A DNA stretch of 64,000 nucleotides from Henricia sp. BOLD:AAB3569 (lineage: Eukaryota; Echinodermata; Asteroidea; Spinulosida; Echinasteridae). Below are positions 1-10,705 of the stretch, in pieces. How positions within the stretch are numbered: the first letter of the stretch is position 1; every line of letters begins with the position of its first letter. The stretch covers positions 1,922,001 through 1,986,000 of the forward strand of contig JBBELK010000162.1 in assembly GCA_037783545.1 (NCBI GenBank), written 5' to 3'. A program made the translations under genes and the position numbers. A model generated the notes under the pieces. The model had not been told where the DNA came from. It made no database searches and saw only the letters and a list, made by a program, of their open reading frames with translations.

Positions 1-712
1 TGTTTTTCACTCCTAAAATCACTCCTCATTAAAATATTAACACGTTTTTGTGGTTAATGTTTTGTGGTAAATAAGTCAATAAAGAGAATAAGTGGCGACC
101 ACTAAACGGAATTATTTCCTAGTTAGGAAATATGATTTTAGCAATGAGAAAATATCAAGTCGTTTCATTGAAAACACATGGTATGCGAACAAACGTGTCG
201 ACCTAGTTTTTTTCACCTAAAAAATCCCCTTCCCCTCCCCTAAGCAACTTCGGCTTGCATGGCCTCCCCCTCGGCAATTTTCCCAGTACATGTAGGCCTA
301 TATCCCTAGCTGCATATGCAATGCCTACCTAATGCCAGGCTTGCCAGACCTGCTGGCTGGAAGGCAGTTGGCCCGACCACTTTGTTTGCAGAGCCGGCCG
401 TGCAGTCATAGCTACAGCCTGGGCCTATAGGTTGAAAACCCACACATTTCTGTCACTCCGGGCCTCCACCGCCGGTTGTGGCAGCTCGAAACGGCACAAA
501 TCTTGAGGCATCGCCGGTACAGCAGCTAGCACCAACACGAGAAAACCTTCTTAAAACTAGGCCTTGTTGGCTGGGACTGAGATTTATGCGAATCGACGAC
601 AGCGTCCGATTTTCCGTCTCGCAGTACACTTTGTCCCGTTTGTTTACGCGTTGCTGTGCATACACAGCTGTCATATGTCATGGCCGCCACCAAAATGCGC
701 AACTACACTATA
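1..712. other. Downstream intron or flank, no gene recognised
   Basis: If the receptor gene continues past the left edge, this is intronic sequence downstream of its last visible exon on the minus strand. Short open frames on both strands near 450-740 overlap each other and resemble nothing I recognise. I looked for the next receptor exon (a tyrosine- and tryptophan-rich stretch after the FCK of exon 5) and did not find it. Confidence 0.5.
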
Positions 713-845
713 TAGATACCAAGCCTGGTGTTAAATTTTAACACCACAAGTATTAGTTTTAACACCGAGGGTGTTAACAATAATGCATTTATTCCAAGTG
801 TGGTATTAAAATTAACACCTATGTAGATACCAGGCTTGGTATCTA
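713..845. repeat. Fragment of GGTGTTAA-word MITE
   Basis: This stretch alternates GGTGTTAA and TTAACACC words. It also contains AATGCATTTATTCCAAGTGTGG, which matches the middle of the fuller copy at 10303-10524 in reverse orientation, including the flanking GATACCAAGCCTGG. The outer ends are absent, so this is an internal fragment. It abuts the Tc1/mariner remnant that starts near 846. Confidence 0.65.
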
Positions 846-1430
846 CACTCAAGGAAAAAAGAAACGCACCACTGATTTTTTAAAAGGTTTTTGCCTGAAT
901 TTTGTGAAATCAAATGTATGTGTTTGAATCCACATATGTCCTTGACATTTGAGCCAAGTAATGTAATGTTTATTTCATTGTTAACAACAACAACAAAAAC
1001 AAAACATGTTAGCACCACCGCTCACAAAAGTGGCATTTACAGTTCAATAATTAACATGACCTCCATTCGTCGCCGCATGGATCGACAGTAGCTGGTCCTG
1101 TGGGATAGCCGCCCACTCTTCCTCCAGTGCCGCTCTCAGCTGCTGTTGTGTCTCTGGGGGATGAGCTCGTTGTCGGATGCGACAACTGAGCAAGTCCCAC
1201 ACATTCTCAATGGGGTTCAAATCCGGACTGAGAGCTGGCCATGGCAACACCTAGACATCGTTCTCCTCCAGGAAGTCGGCGCACACACGAGCCACATGGG
1301 GACGGGCGTTGTCCTGCTGAAACACAGCACGACCCCCAACTTGCTCCAAAAAGGGCAGCACAATTGGGTCCAGGATCTCGTCGCGGTAAACACGAACGAG
1401 ATAATTGGTCTCGGCCCATCATGATGTCTG
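846..1430 (-). mobile_element. Tc1/mariner transposon remnant, 3' half
   Basis: The minus strand encodes the C-terminal half of a Tc1-like DDE transposase. Frame 1250-1044 reads LPWPALSPDLNPIENVWDLL, which holds the conserved D and E of the last catalytic block. Just upstream, in other frames, come FQQDNARPHVARVCADFLEEND and a YRDEILDPIVLPFLEQ-like stretch, so at least two frameshifts separate the pieces. The downstream end near 848-875 (CTCAAGGAAAAAAGAAACGC) resembles Tc1 termini. The N-terminal half and the other terminus are missing; the remnant is truncated and inactive. Confidence 0.85.
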
Positions 1431-1965
1431 ACTATAGTACATGTACATACTAACACGAGACCGGTATTGGTCTGAGACTTAGGTTAGTTCCAAATTTTCT
1501 CGGTGCTTATCCAGTGTTTATTTGTTTACATGCATGCGCACGTACATCAGATCTTTACTGTGGCTATTGTTATGGCATACGTAATTGTAGCTTTAAAAAC
1601 TGTACTTACGTCACTACAAGGATTCATTGATTTAAATATTAACTAATTTTGCACGCAGGAAGTAGGTTGATATTTTCGAGTCGAAGAGTAAGTAATGGCG
1701 TTATTCGTCGTTTACATGCACGTTTTTCTGCATCAGCATCAGGATAACAGGTTTATTGGAACTCCATAAGAACATGCGCAGGTTAACAAAGAGCGACGTC
1801 GTTTGCTTGGGACGTTGTGCACGTGCGTTTTCCATTCTGCCCATTGTAAGTCGCCATATTTATTTTTTTGATGCGCTTGTTTGTTGGCTATTTCTTTGCT
1901 CGCATTTTAGCTGCGAGCATGCGCATTCCTAATTGTGAACACCACTGCGGACCAACTTCGAACTG
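1431..1965. other. Intronic or flanking sequence, nothing recognised
   Basis: No frame of interest, no clear inverted repeat, and no splice-bounded exon matching the neighbouring receptor gene was seen here. Confidence 0.5.
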
Positions 1966-2196
1966 GAATTAAATTCGACACGGCAAAAGCACGACGTTTG
2001 AAACCGCGCCGTGCTAGTGCCGCACTAAATTGAGTTAGCACGGCAGACCCTGTCGAGCTCAATTCTTCTGCCGTGCCGAATTCAATTTGCCAATTAGCCA
2101 AATGGTTTCAAACGTCGTGCTTGTGCGGTGTCGAATTTTAAAAAAATCAAGTTGAATTTAATTTGACACGGCACAAGCACGACGTTTGAAACGGGA
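1966..2196. repeat. Inverted-repeat element (MITE-like)
   Basis: AATTCGACACGGCAAAAGCA at about 1970 is repeated inverted near 2103-2141 (TTTCAAACGTCGTGCTTGTG) and a third time in direct orientation at 2152-2196. Arms of roughly 40 bp include ACGACGTTTGAAAC. There is no coding capacity. It sits about 110 bp from receptor exon 5, on its downstream side. Confidence 0.7.
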
Positions 2197-2303
2197 CTAC
2201 GTTTCGTAATGCAAACACTGACTCTGTCTGCGTGAAAATATGATTGTATAAATGTTAAATACATGAAAGAGTCAACGAATAAGACGAACAGTGGAGGTCT
2301 TAC

Positions 2304-2369
2304 CTTGCAGAAGAGTTTGATTGCTGTGTCAAAATATGAAAGGGCGAAGATAATTCTTGCGTTATGTCT
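2304..2369 (-). CDS. GABA-B-like receptor, exon 5 (ligand domain)
   Basis: Sixty-six bases (22 codons) encode RHNARIIFALSYFDTAIKLF followed by CK. The exon is preceded on the minus strand by TTTTCTCTATTTCAG and followed by GTAAGA, giving phase 0 at both ends. The peptide aligns by eye with the GABA-B receptor stretch [20 protein letters not shown], a core strand of the Venus-flytrap fold. It follows exon 4 (9845-9952) in correct order and frame. This is the last exon visible; the rest of the extracellular domain and the seven-helix domain should lie beyond the left edge. An acceptor two bases later is possible but would break the phase. Retention of tyrosine within the SYF motif is notable because a tyrosine at about this place contacts ligand in GABA-B1. 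Confidence 0.8.
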
Positions 2370-2494
2370 CTGAAATAGAGAAAACAATTAGACCAGATTT
2401 CTTTGAATTCAATTGAAATAGTCGAAGCAAAAACATTAAAGTTATATAGTTTGTAGGTCTCATAATTTCTGCAACCCTGCGAAAACGCCGTTTT

Positions 2495-2752
2495 TACACT
2501 TTAAAAACAGATTGGTTGAATTCAACAAATGTGGTTGGTAGTGTCCAACCAATCTATTGGTTAAAATAACCAATCCATATTGGTTAGGAACCCTTTCTTC
2601 AACCAATCCATATTGGATTGGTTATTTTAACCAATAAGATTGTACAGCTCGGCCTATACATTTTGTATAGATATTTTACTTCTAATATATTGGTTGTACA
2701 AATATATACCAACCACATTGGTTGAATTCAACCAGTCTGTTTTTAGCGTGTA
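2495..2752. repeat. MITE of GGTTGAATTCAACC words, TA-flanked
   Basis: Ends are CACTTTAAAAACAGATTGG on the left and CCAGTCTGTTTTTAGCGTG on the right, imperfect inverted repeats each adjoining TA. The interior is built from TTGGTTGAATTCAACCAA and CCAATCCATATTGGTT palindromes. It is about 255 bp long and non-coding. TA flanks suggest mobilisation by a Tc1/mariner-type enzyme, which is an inference. Confidence 0.8.
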
Positions 2753-5150
2753 TACGGCCGTTTTTGCGCCTTGCCGCGAGTTAAATTATTGGCGGACCGC
2801 CAATAATTCGAAATATTTACAGTAACTGTTCGATAACTAAACGTCGATTTTTGTTTTGTTGATGTCTAATATGAAAGCGAATAACTTTTATGTTTCTAGA
2901 AAAATATCAATTAAAAAAGGTGCCACACCCAAAACGCAAGGTTTCATCTTTAATTTACATTTTGCGGTTTTCTTCATGGTCGCAAGAGTAAGCTTTTACA
3001 AATAAAATTCTGTTTCAGGGAGATCAAAATTAGGTTTCTCGCTTGCACTCAATCACAAAGTACATGTGACTGACAGTTAAACATTGACCCCAAAACAAAC
3101 TACCAGCATAGCGTGTGGCCTCCATTAATTGTGGGGCACAGAAATGCACAATTGGAATACGTAGCCCCTTAGTTGCACTGTGAATTATTCATTGTAATAT
3201 CATCTGAACGCTGAGGCGAGTTTAAAGCCGTCTCGCCTAATTAAATTCCCAATGCATCTTTTTCCCTTGCAATATCCGCTTTCTTAATATGCTTCTGTAC
3301 ACATCGCAATAAAGCGACAGTCCCAAAGTCAAAGCAATATTTCTGACCTTATTAATATGGACGGTCAAATGCTCATACAATGACATGCAAGTGATGCATA
3401 TAATAGTGGTCGAGATCACAAACCTTTTCGGCATTTCCAATAAACGTGCACCCAACGCTTTCGGCTAATTTAAGGGTAAGGAAGCAAAACAACCTGACAT
3501 TTATGTGTAAACCAAGCCTAGGAAAATCGGAAAACCATAGTTGATAAAACAAATCTGAACTTTATGGGCTTTTTATTTTGGCTGGGATCAAGACTTCTGG
3601 AATATCAGTAAGAGAACCGTTAATATAATCATATGCAAATGTACAATATATAACTGAATCATTATTGCTTTGTGATGAATAACTATAATCGGAGAGTGTG
3701 TCGTATGAGAACCTGACGGGAAAACGTTGTTGTTGTTGTTGTTGTTGTAGTTAATTTATGGCATCTTGGCAACTAAGGCCCTCTATGCCATCAACTATAC
3801 GGTTTTAGCTTTAACCACACTTTATTATCAACTGGCGATGAACGAGAAGGAGTTGCAGTTTTGGGAGGAAAACCCCCATAGAAATCCCCCGGGGAAAACC
3901 CACGCGGTCAAGGGGAAAACTTTTCGCAATGGTTCTAATATAATGTTTTTAGCGAACGTAACAAAAACGTAAATTTGCAACGTCGTTGCCTCTTTAGTTT
4001 TCTTAACCTACAGATGAAATTATAAATCCTTTATAAACACTGAAAACTTGATGGGCCATGGAATGAACGCCATGGCTTGAACTTTTTTACGTAAGTGTAA
4101 CCTGGAGTCAAAAATTAATTTCGCATTTTTGTAGTTTTTGGTGCGCGGTTTTAATACTGGCTTTAAAACAAAATCCCTTCCATGTCAACGAACCTCAGCT
4201 TGTCGTTCTCGAAGTTCAGGGGCGATATCTGTTTTCGCCTGTTAGAATGGGGCGCTATTATTTTTTTCCTTTTAGCAAGTTTGAAATAGCTTTCCAGCCA
4301 AAGACAGATTGACTGAACATTACGTTTAATTTCATTTACGCCAAGAAAACGCAGAAAGGGGAAAACGAAGTTTTGGGGATCTACGTGACAAAAGATCCCA
4401 CTAGAAAACAAAATTGAAAATGACGTTTCAGTTTGATGTGCACTTTGTATAACATCAATTTGTCCCGCCTTTGCCGTTTTCTTTACTCCCTGCCCAATCG
4501 CAAAACGCAGTCATCCCGTGCCGCCTTTGGCGCAACGAAACGTGCAAAATACTACGCTTCGGTAATAAAAACGGAACTCCATGTACGAGAGTAAACCTCT
4601 CTCAGATTAGAGTCCCGGTTCATGCAAGGTTTCTCGAATACAGTTCATTGCCCGTATATTTTATGTAAGATACTATACTTACTAGCGGGTAGATCTTTGC
4701 ACCTTGCTCAGTAAACCTTGCACATTAATCTGAGGCTTATACCCCAAAATGTTACAGAATAGGGCAGAGAAAAAGAGGTTCGAGCAAAACCTGACCCATA
4801 TGGGATTGGTATCGCAGAATTCTTAGTGGAATAAAGGTTATATAATGCGCGGTTACGTAATCAGCACCTTTATGTAAACAGCACTGCTATGTTGTTATGA
4901 TTTGTCACCGTGCATTGTGCACGAGTAGGAACTTTGTGGATTTATTGTCACACCTGCCATTTAAATATGAAGCTGACGCCTCACCCCGTACCTAATGTTG
5001 TCATCTGTACATTTCAGATGTTTTGAGGTAATTCCCATATTACATTCCTTTTCCTGTAAACTAATCTTTGTATTATGTGAATTCAACGGGTTAGCACCCC
5101 GACCCCCTTCAATTTTACTCGCACTAGGTCACAAAACTATAGTAAACCGA
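2753..5150. other. Intron 4 sequence, no gene recognised
   Basis: AT-rich sequence of intron 4 of the receptor gene. A (GTT)n microsatellite occupies 3727-3750. The segment around 3835-3925 (GAGAAGGAGTTGCAGTTTTG with GGAAAACCCA) loosely resembles 17480-17580, suggesting a dispersed repeat. Open frames of 60-80 codons here show no family signature. Confidence 0.5.
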
Positions 5151-5745
5151 ATCCGCTCCGGTGGAGTACCCCTGACGCGATGAGGGCGCGCCGCATGAAG
5201 GCGGCGGGGCAAAGCCCACAGAACCCTCGTCGCCCGATTATGTCACATTTCCAAACCGATGTCTTCCCGGGTAGTTTAGTGGCTGTTTTTTTGCACTTCC
5301 GGGAGGGTCCCAGTGTGACTCCCAGCGGCTGCCGGGCTATTTTTGGCTTCGGGCGGGCCCCCGGTTCATTTTAATTCGCACTTTAAAATCAACTCGGGGT
5401 CCGGCGAAAAATACAAGTCGGATCCAAGCCGTAACCTAATCGTAAAAACATCGACAGGGCCCCCGCCGGTGCCCGGCCGGGCACTGGCCACATCGGGCGG
5501 GCCCCGGGCCAAATTTGTGACGACACAGACGATGTTTATATCGGGCAGGCGCCGACCGGGCCCCGGTAATAGACATCGGCGGGGCCCCGGCCGGGTTCAC
5601 GGGCGCCGGCCGGGCGCCGAGCGAGGCCCGGCCTGCAGGGTATAAAAGGAACTCCACATGGACCCTACAGCTGCCCGGCCGGGCTGTGAGAATCGGCCGG
5701 CACCCTGTCGGATGCCGCAGGGGCCCCCCGGGACGCGCATTTTTT
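5150..5745 (+). promoter_or_regulatory. GC-rich island with TATA-like box
   Basis: About 300 bp (5450-5740) is very GC-rich in an otherwise AT-rich intron, with repeated CCCGGCCGGGC, GGGCCCCGG and ACATCGGCGGGGCC-like words. GGGTATAAAAGGAACTCC puts a canonical TATA box at 5641-5648, about 30 bp ahead of CTACAGCTGCC. This could be an RNA polymerase II core promoter, perhaps of a retroelement, or simply a GC-rich repeat. No convincing reading frame follows. Both strands carry proline/arginine-rich frames that are composition artefacts. Confidence 0.3.
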
Positions 5746-6221
5746 TTTTACACCACTGCGAGGGGTAATCCTTCGTTACAGCGCACGTACAAAGACTACG
5801 AAAATACCGCGCATGCGTAACAAGCCAATGATTGCAAACCGCGTGTCTGTCGACCGCGACGATGATACCGGTGACTTTTCAGAGATCATGTACCGGGTAT
5901 GCAAAACATATAGTTTAATGATACTACACGTAGGCTGAAAAATATGTGTTCCCTGTAAAAGTCTTCTATATTTTCCCACCCTCAACGGGGTTTTTCCATA
6001 TCAAATATGCACCTACTGACATGACTGATGTTTTTACTGGGTAATTTTAAAGAATTTTACAATTCTCACAACATCAGAATTTTCGGAGTAGGCCTATTTA
6101 GAAGAAGTGATTGAAAAAGTGTTTGGAGGGAACGTTTGAAAAGTGACTTTAGGTAACAAAAAGTGCTTCAATTAAGGGGCAAATTATAGTGTTTTAAAAA
6201 AAACATTCAAAAAATAAGTAC
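5746..6221. other. Intron 4 sequence, nothing recognised
   Basis: Apart from a T-run followed by ACACCACTGCGAGG at about 5741-5763, a motif shared with 7119-7156 and 26350-26385, nothing is recognised. Confidence 0.45.
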
Positions 6222-6722
6222 GTGTTTCGAAAGAACGATCGAAACGTCGTTACGAAAGAACGATCGAAACGTTGTTTCGAAAGGACGATCTAAACGTTTT
6301 GAAAGAACGATCAAAATGCGCGTTTTGAAAGAACGATCGAACGCGCGTTTTGAAAGAACGATCGAAACGCGTGTTTCGAAAGAACGATCGAAAGAACGAT
6401 CAAAACGCGCGTTTTGAAAGAACGATCGAAACGCGCATTTCGAAAGAACGATCGAAACGTCGTTTTGATAGAACGATCAAAACGCGCATTTTAAAAGAAC
6501 GATCAAAACGCGCGTTTTAAAAGAACGATCAAAACGCGCGTTTTAAAAGAACGATCAAAACGCGCGTTTTAAAAGAACGATCAAAACGCGCGTTTCGAAA
6601 GAACGATCGAAACGCGCGTTTCGAAAGAACGATCGAAACGCGCGTTTCGAAAGAACGATCGAAACGTCGTTTCGAAAGAACGATCGAAACGTCGTTTCGA
6701 AAGAACGATCGAAACGTGTTTC
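6222..6722. repeat. Minisatellite, ~26-bp unit
   Basis: About 20 tandem copies of a unit close to CGAAAGAACGATCGAAACGC plus GCGTTT. Each unit is rich in CpG and contains CGATCG, TTTCGAAA and CGCGCG palindromes. Copies vary mainly by C/T and G/A changes at CpG sites, such as TTTTGAAA for TTTCGAAA. Open frames across it are repeat artefacts. Confidence 0.9.
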
Positions 6723-7159
6723 AAGGGAAAGAAGAAAAACAAGTTTTGGAAACGAGTTAACTTATACATGTACATGGAGGAAGGAAATGCGCCTTAGGCA
6801 TGGGCTTATACATACTTTTGGGGACTGTTCTGTCGATCGATGTTGTTTTTTTTTTACAAAAATATTTCACCATTCATTCAACATAAAAAACATGCACTGA
6901 TCCTTTGGCTGATATTTTAATATGTATGCAGTTCTTCTTTTTCCTTACTAATCAATCATGAAATTTATCTTATTATAATACATGTACAGTACGTACGTAT
7001 GTACGTAGCGCACACAATCTATACATGCACATGTGTACAGCGCATTGTATAGCACATGTATACGTACGGGGAACTTTAGTCTCTTCACCAGCAGTGAAAT
7101 GGTCCGTTTTCTGCCAAATTCACCTCGCAGTGGTGTAAAAAAAAAAATGCGCCCCCGGG

Positions 7160-8705
7160 ACACCGCCGATGAACGAGCCTGTGGTTGCGCACTCTTATTT
7201 GTTATCGGGTGCCATCCCATCCGACTGGAGGCGAGGAAGGGCATTATTGTCCCAATCAGGGCTGCTTTCGAGCGCGGCACCAGGTGCTCCATGGTGCTCG
7301 CCCGAAAGCGTGTGTAAGCATGCGTGTGACGTAACGTTTCCACCACCTGGGAGCACCAGGGACGAGCGCTCGAAAGCAGCCCTGGAAGGGTGACATTCGG
7401 GAGTGTAACAACTACAGTAACCCTCCTCTCAGTTCCGGGCAAGGTCCTTGTTCTTCTCAATCGGGTGCGTCATGAGCAGTCCGGGTCCACTCCGAGGAGG
7501 TCTACTATAGACCGCATTCTGGCCCTCCAATCCCTCACCGAGCGCTTTCGAGAGTTTAATCGTAGGCTGATGGCAGCCTACATCGACTTCAAAAAAGCGT
7601 TGGACTCAGTCAGTAGGGATGCCCTTCGGAAGATCCTTGGGCTCCACGGGATCCCCCCTCGGTTGGTGCATCTTATCGCCTCCCTGTACTCCGGAACAGA
7701 GAGTGCTGTGAAGTGCGCCAGTGATGTTTCTGACTTCTTTCCAGTTAATACTGGAGGGGGCAGGGATGCGTACTGGCCGCGTCACTTTTCAACACTTGCA
7801 TGGACTGGATTATGGGACGGGTCGTGGGAGGGACCGACAGCGGAGTGTCGTTCGGAGATGTTCAAATCATGTATCACCGACTTCGCCGATGACGCTGTGA
7901 TCTTTGCCGAGACGATGGAGATTCTGTTTGGGGCACTGGGGACGCTGAGTAGGGAGGCGGTGAGGCTCGGATTGCAAGTCTCCTAGATCAAGACCAAGAT
8001 CCAGGTTTTCGGTGACCGTTTGTATGCAGCTGTCGATTCTCGTCTTGCATCGGGCGAGAGTGTTGAGATCGTAGGGAGCTTCACTTACCTCGGTAGCGTG
8101 GTTCACCGCTCCGCAACTTACGAGGCTTGTGTCACTCGGCGTCTAGGTCTAGCGCAGGAAGTGATGAACTCACTGAACAAGACTGTTTGGCGCTCTCGGC
8201 ATATGAGCAGATGGACGAAAGTCCCAGTCTTCTGCTCGCTGGTCCTGCCGGTCTTGCTTTACGCAAGTGAAGCGTGGACCTTGACCAGCGGGTTGAGGCA
8301 ACAACTGGAAGCCTTCCTGACTACTTCCCTCCGCCGTATCTTCGGGTACCGCTGGATAAATCATGTGTAGAACCAGGAGGTGCTCGACAGGGCGCGGGTG
8401 GTAAGGGTCACCTGCTTGATCCGAGAGCGCTAGCTGCAACTTCTACGGCCACGTGGTTCGCTTCTCCCCGTCGATTCCGGCGAATCGGATCCTTAGTGCC
8501 AAGGACCTTAAGGAGCCGGGGTGGAGGCGACCTGTTGGTCGACCCCGTGCGTCGTGGATGGCGCAGCTGTGGGACCACCTGGAGGGGTGGGGGATGGGTC
8601 CGGCGCAGGCCCAATCGATCGCTATAATGAGACCGGAGGGGTGGAGGAAAATGGTGAACGCGGCGAAGTGCCGCTGCGGCACATGCTCACACACCTCACC
8701 TGAAC
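7160..8705 (+). mobile_element. LINE (non-LTR retrotransposon), broken RT region
   Basis: The plus strand encodes a non-LTR reverse transcriptase and its C-terminal region. Visible blocks are AIPSDWRRG near 7210, YIDFKKALDSVSRDALRKIL near 7580, the catalytic box FADDAVIFAE at about 7880, SFTYLGSVVHRSATYEACV near 8080, ALLYASEAWTLTSG-like sequence near 8270 and a GYRW block near 8350. After that, frame shifts lead through VGRPRASWMAQLWDHLEG near 8540 to a cysteine-containing end near 8690 (CRCGTC). There is an in-frame stop at 7984, another at 8368 and frameshifts around 7750 and 8400. The 5' end (endonuclease) is absent. I cannot place the clade firmly; it resembles RTE-like or related invertebrate LINEs. 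Confidence 0.85.
7257..7384. mobile_element. Small TIR element inserted in LINE
   Basis: CAGGGCTGCTTTCGAGCGC at 7257 is repeated as a perfect inverse at 7366-7384. Removing the roughly 125 bp between joins GTCCCAATC to TGGAAGGGTGAC, restoring the LINE's expected VPIWKG-type reading. The CAGGG ends hint at a hAT-like element, but no clear 8-bp target duplication is visible. Confidence 0.8.
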
Positions 8706-9844
8706 AATGAGATAAATTGAATTCAACCGAGTTGAATTAAATTCCGATTTCGGAATCACGGGGGATGCTCTCGAGGACACTTTGCACTTTACGGACGTGG
8801 AGCATCGTTTTAGCGGCTTTACGAACCCTCAAATCTCAAGAGAGAGAGAGTGTCTTGCCGCACTTTAAAGCCATTCACGCGTGGCAAATACAATATGTTC
8901 GCAAGTTACCCCTGTAAATAATGCACTAAAAGCTGCGGTAACTTTCCCGCCAATATCTGAAGTGCACTCCAGGGACTTAGACTGGCTCGTCCTGGCTATT
9001 ATCCGGGCTTTTGTGTTCTCAGCCGCTTGTCAGGGTGGTTTGCCAGAGTGCAGCGCGTATTTTTCTTCAAACGGATTTTGCTCATTTGCGCCATTCTGTG
9101 AATAATTCTTTCAAATGTGACAATACATTTCCGTGGAAATATTTCCCAAAAGAAATTCCTGAGACGTCGTTCCACAGACCTTATCCATTTCATCCGTGAT
9201 ATATCCCGGCTTAGTGTGTTGGGACTTGTCAATTCGGGGGACCAGTTTTACAGAGCATTGCGTTTTACCAACGGAATCTTCGGCAATTTCAAGACTTCCA
9301 AGGGAAATACACAGCACAGCAAAAACAAGCTAACTTCAGAGACATGTTTTGATGACTCTAGTCAATGACTCCACTCGTTTTTCCCCTTCTTTTTCGACTC
9401 AATTAGACTCGATCTCGTACGAACAAACGACTCGACTTGACTCGTGTCACTGCAAAAATGACTCATCGTGAATCAAAGACCCGACCAAGTTCAAGATCTC
9501 GATCTATACAAATAACAATATAGTAAAGGATTAACTTAACGCACTTTGGTGGATCTATACTTCAACCACCTGTAACACTACAAATGGCTATACGCATTTA
9601 TGTACTCGACGTATCCAATGTTGTTGTTGATTCTTCTGGAAAAAAATCAAACTCGTCTACGAAAAATCTCTTCACCTTATGTGTCAGGTTTTATTTATTA
9701 ACCAGTGACCCGAATTAAGTATTGAAATGGGCTTGACTGGATTAACGCATGACTTGGTTACAGTTTCTATATTATCCAGACGTTCAACGTGAAATATAAA
9801 TTTAAAAATCCACTTTGGTGACCACTAGCGACATATAATCTCAC
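8706..9844. other. Intron 4 sequence, no gene recognised
   Basis: Contains a (GA)n tract near 8841-8850 and a patch at 9350-9490 rich in GACTCNACT words. Small open frames at 8880-9370 on both strands overlap each other and match no family I know. Confidence 0.45.
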
Positions 9845-9952
9845 CATTAAACTCAGTAACTGCTGCTCTGGATGACTGGCGTCGCTTATAGCTTCCGTAG
9901 CGATCACGGAGACGTGGTCTGCTTCCAACTTGGCGCGGAGATCATCTGAATT
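9845..9952 (-). CDS. GABA-B-like receptor, exon 4 (ligand domain)
   Basis: One hundred and eight bases (36 codons) encode NSDDLRAKLEADHVSVIATE followed by AISDASHPEQQLLSLM. On the minus strand the exon follows TTTGCTGCAG and is followed by GTGAGA; both junctions are phase 0. It corresponds to the family segment [20 protein letters not shown] that leads from the first lobe into the second lobe of the Venus-flytrap domain. It continues exon 3 (ending DNEYFRA) and is continued by exon 5 (RHNARII). The residues are mostly hydrophilic with an amphipathic helix pattern, as expected. I infer an extracellular location. Confidence 0.85.
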
Positions 9953-10302
9953 CTGCAGCAAAGAAAATTATGGTAGACATTATGTCTGTTAATTGGTAAC
10001 AAGACACATGGCCTTTTCCGAATTTTTATTGTGTATGCACGTTTGTTTGTAGGACGATTTGCATTGGTTAAGATCAATATGTGCAGAAAAGGAAGAGTTT
10101 TGACGATGACCGCTCCAGCTGAAATTTGGGGTTTCACTTTTACTAAATCTTTTCAGGCAAATGATGGGATTTATATATACAACAGTGTATATAAACGGTT
10201 CTCCAAATATCACAAAACGCTTGCGTAAAGAATGAAAAGTGGCATATTGCAAAATTACTTGCCGAAAGAGGATACAATTTCCCTGCGCATTAATACACTG
10301 TA

Positions 10303-10524
10303 CACTGCAAAAATTGTGGTGTTAAATTAACACCAGTGGTGTTGTCTTATGTAAATACCAAGACTGGTGTTAAAATTTAACACCATAGGTGTTAGTTTTT
10401 AATTCCACACTTGGAATAAATCCATTATTGTTAACACCCTAGGTGTTAAAACTTAACACCAGGCTTGGTATCTATATAATACAACACCACTGGTGTTAAT
10501 TTAACACTACTCTTTTTGCATCTA
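10303..10524. repeat. MITE of GGTGTTAA words, TA-flanked left end
   Basis: The left end is TA followed by CACTGCAAAAATTGTGGTGTTA; the right end is TAATTTAACACTACTCTTTTTGCA, slightly eroded. The interior alternates GGTGTTAA and TTAACACC around a unique centre (TTCCACACTTGGAATAAATC). It is related to the fragment at 713-845 and the longer element at 20060-20816. Non-coding, in intron 3 / 4 boundary region upstream of exon 4 on the minus strand. Confidence 0.85.
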
Positions 10525-10554
10525 AACAAGCTTTGTTACAACAAGATCTTACTC

Positions 10555-10705
10555 GTCATTGTCACATATTAAGTTCGTTCCTGTCAGATATAACTTGTAA
10601 TTGTCACATAAGTTCGTTCTTGTCAGATATAACAAGTTCGTTCTTGTCGGATCTAACTTGTCATTGTACACAACAAGTTCGTTCTTGTCACAATGACAAT
10701 TCATA
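10555..10705. repeat. Tandem array of AAGTTCGTTCTTGTC words
   Basis: Three to four copies of a variable 30-40 bp unit built from AAGTTCGTTCTTGTCAGATA and TAACTTGTCATTGTCACA. The copies are imperfect and differ in length. There is no coding capacity. Confidence 0.75.

Noticed and set aside
6222-6722. CRISPR-like array
   Set aside because: Units are contiguous ~26-bp tandem copies with no unique spacers and the window is eukaryotic; it is a minisatellite.
8990-9090. Receptor exon containing KARIIA on the minus strand
   Set aside because: The resemblance to NARII is short, lacks splice borders, and exon 5 at 2304-2369 fits the expected position far better.
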